DNA of 5,082 nucleotides from Boseongicola sp. SB0662_bin_57 (lineage in GTDB: Bacteria; Pseudomonadota; Alphaproteobacteria; Rhodobacterales; Rhodobacteraceae): contig VXPN01000559.1 of assembly GCA_009839535.1 (NCBI GenBank), forward strand, positions 1-5,082, written 5' to 3'. How positions within the stretch are numbered: position 1 is the first letter of the stretch; every line of letters starts with the position of its first letter. The notes beneath the pieces are model-generated. The model was not told the DNA's origin, ran no database searches, and saw only the letters and a list, made by a program, of their open reading frames with translations. Below, in pieces: positions 4,272 through 5,082 of the stretch. Position numbers and translations under genes: made by a program.

Positions 4272-5082
4272 ATGCGTGACCCTTCCGCCACGACTCTCTT
4301 GGAATGGTACGATGCCCACGCACGCGACCTTGCCTGGCGCGTCGGCCCGACGGAGACGAAGTCGGGCGAGATTCCCGACCCTTATCATGTCTGGCTGAGC
4401 GAGATCATGCTTCAGCAGACAACGGTGGCCGCCGTTCGACCCTATTTCCTGCGCTTCGTAGCGAGGTGGCCAGATGTCAGGACGCTTGCTTCGGCCGAAG
4501 ATGCGCATGTCATGGCCGAGTGGGCCGGCCTTGGCTACTATGCACGGGCGCGGAATCTCCTCAAATGCGCCCGAACGATCGTTCAGGAACATGACGGCCG
4601 GTTTCCGGAGACGCACGAACGCCTGCTGCGCCTGCCGGGTGTCGGCCCCTACACGGCCGCCGCCATTTCCGCGATTGCCTTCGACAAGCCAGAGACCGTG
4701 GTTGACGGAAACGTGGAGCGGGTCATGTCCAGGCTGTTCTGCGTCGAGACGCCGCTTCCCAAGGCAAAGCCCGAACTGGTCGCCCTTGCGATGCGGCTGA
4801 CCCCTGTCGAGCGTCCTGGTGACTATGCCCAGGCAGTCATGGATCTGGGGGCCACGATCTGCACTCCGAAATCCCCGGCTTGCGGCATTTGTCCCTGGGT
4901 TCGTGCCTGCAAGGCGAATGCGGCAGGCCGTCAGCAGGAATTGCCAAGGAGATCTGACAGGCCGGCAAGGCCCGTGCGGTACGGCATTGCTTACCTGGCG
5001 CGGCGCGCGGACGGTGCGTGGCTGGTGCAGACGAGGCCGGAAAGAGGCCTTCTCGGAGGCATGCTGGGCTGGCCGGGAACGG
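4272..5082 (+). CDS. mutY: A/G-specific adenine DNA glycosylase MutY (3' truncated by window edge)
   Basis: MutY removes adenine mispaired with 8-oxoguanine, preventing G:C to T:A mutations. The first 270 codons are present. The HhH-GPD glycosylase domain has VWLSEIMLQQTTV (40-52, catalytic Glu44), GLGYYARARNL (86-96), the helix-hairpin-helix LPGVGPYTAAAI (121-132) and VVDGNVERV (143-151, catalytic Asp145). The 4Fe-4S cluster cysteines C197, C204, C207 and C213 keep the MutY spacing C-X6-C-X2-C-X5-C. From about residue 230 (RYGIAYLARRADGAWLVQ, RPERGLLGGMLGWPG) the NUDIX-like C-terminal domain that senses 8-oxoguanine begins and is cut off by the edge. A short insertion around 25-36, before the catalytic Glu, is typical of Rhodobacterales as I recall. 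ATG 4272 has GAGGGA six bases upstream. Because the frame has no stop in the window, its end is outside. Confidence 0.97.
   Translation, partial: MRDPSATTLLEWYDAHARDLAWRVGPTETKSGEIPDPYHVWLSEIMLQQTTVAAVRPYFLRFVARWPDVRTLASAEDAHVMAEWAGLGYYARARNLLKCARTIVQEHDGRFPETHERLLRLPGVGPYTAAAISAIAFDKPETVVDGNVERVMSRLFCVETPLPKAKPELVALAMRLTPVERPGDYAQAVMDLGATICTPKSPACGICPWVRACKANAAGRQQELPRRSDRPARPVRYGIAYLARRADGAWLVQTRPERGLLGGMLGWPGT

Overview
This is a GC-rich stretch of bacterial chromosome whose genes look alphaproteobacterial, most probably Rhodobacterales. The evidence is the wording of the LpxK N-terminus, a MutY with a characteristic insertion before its catalytic glutamate, and the divergent mutY / DUF721 / DsbA-like cluster, which I remember as common in that group. 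No rRNA, tRNA, CRISPR array, transposase or phage gene is visible.

Layout on the plus strand: the 3' end of an unidentified gene (1-111); 464 bp without a gene (112-575) holding a degenerate repeat element (copy A, about 119-370) and two hairpins; lpxK, the lipid A 4'-kinase (576-1592); a promoter/operator region with inverted repeats (1593-1742); a type II toxin-antitoxin pair, a Phd/YefM-type antitoxin (GTG start) and a PIN-domain VapC-type toxin (TTG start overlapping the antitoxin stop); then about 600 bp without a convincing gene (2384-2982) carrying repeat copy B (2637-2896). On the minus strand, reading toward the repeat, lie a DUF721/DciA-like gene and an exported DsbA-like thiol oxidoreductase, 10 bp apart and probably one operon. 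Divergent from them is mutY, which runs off the right edge.

lpxK serves outer-membrane lipid A synthesis, mutY and the DUF721 gene serve DNA repair or replication, and dsbA serves envelope protein oxidation. The toxin-antitoxin pair is the accessory insertion between these housekeeping blocks.

The most interesting signal is the pair of about 250-bp noncoding elements in direct orientation on either side of lpxK and the toxin-antitoxin pair. Both have complementary ends, share a conserved core and contain an internal hairpin. The end sequences differ between copies while staying complementary within each copy, which suggests either a MITE-like family or a structured RNA. I do not recognise the family.
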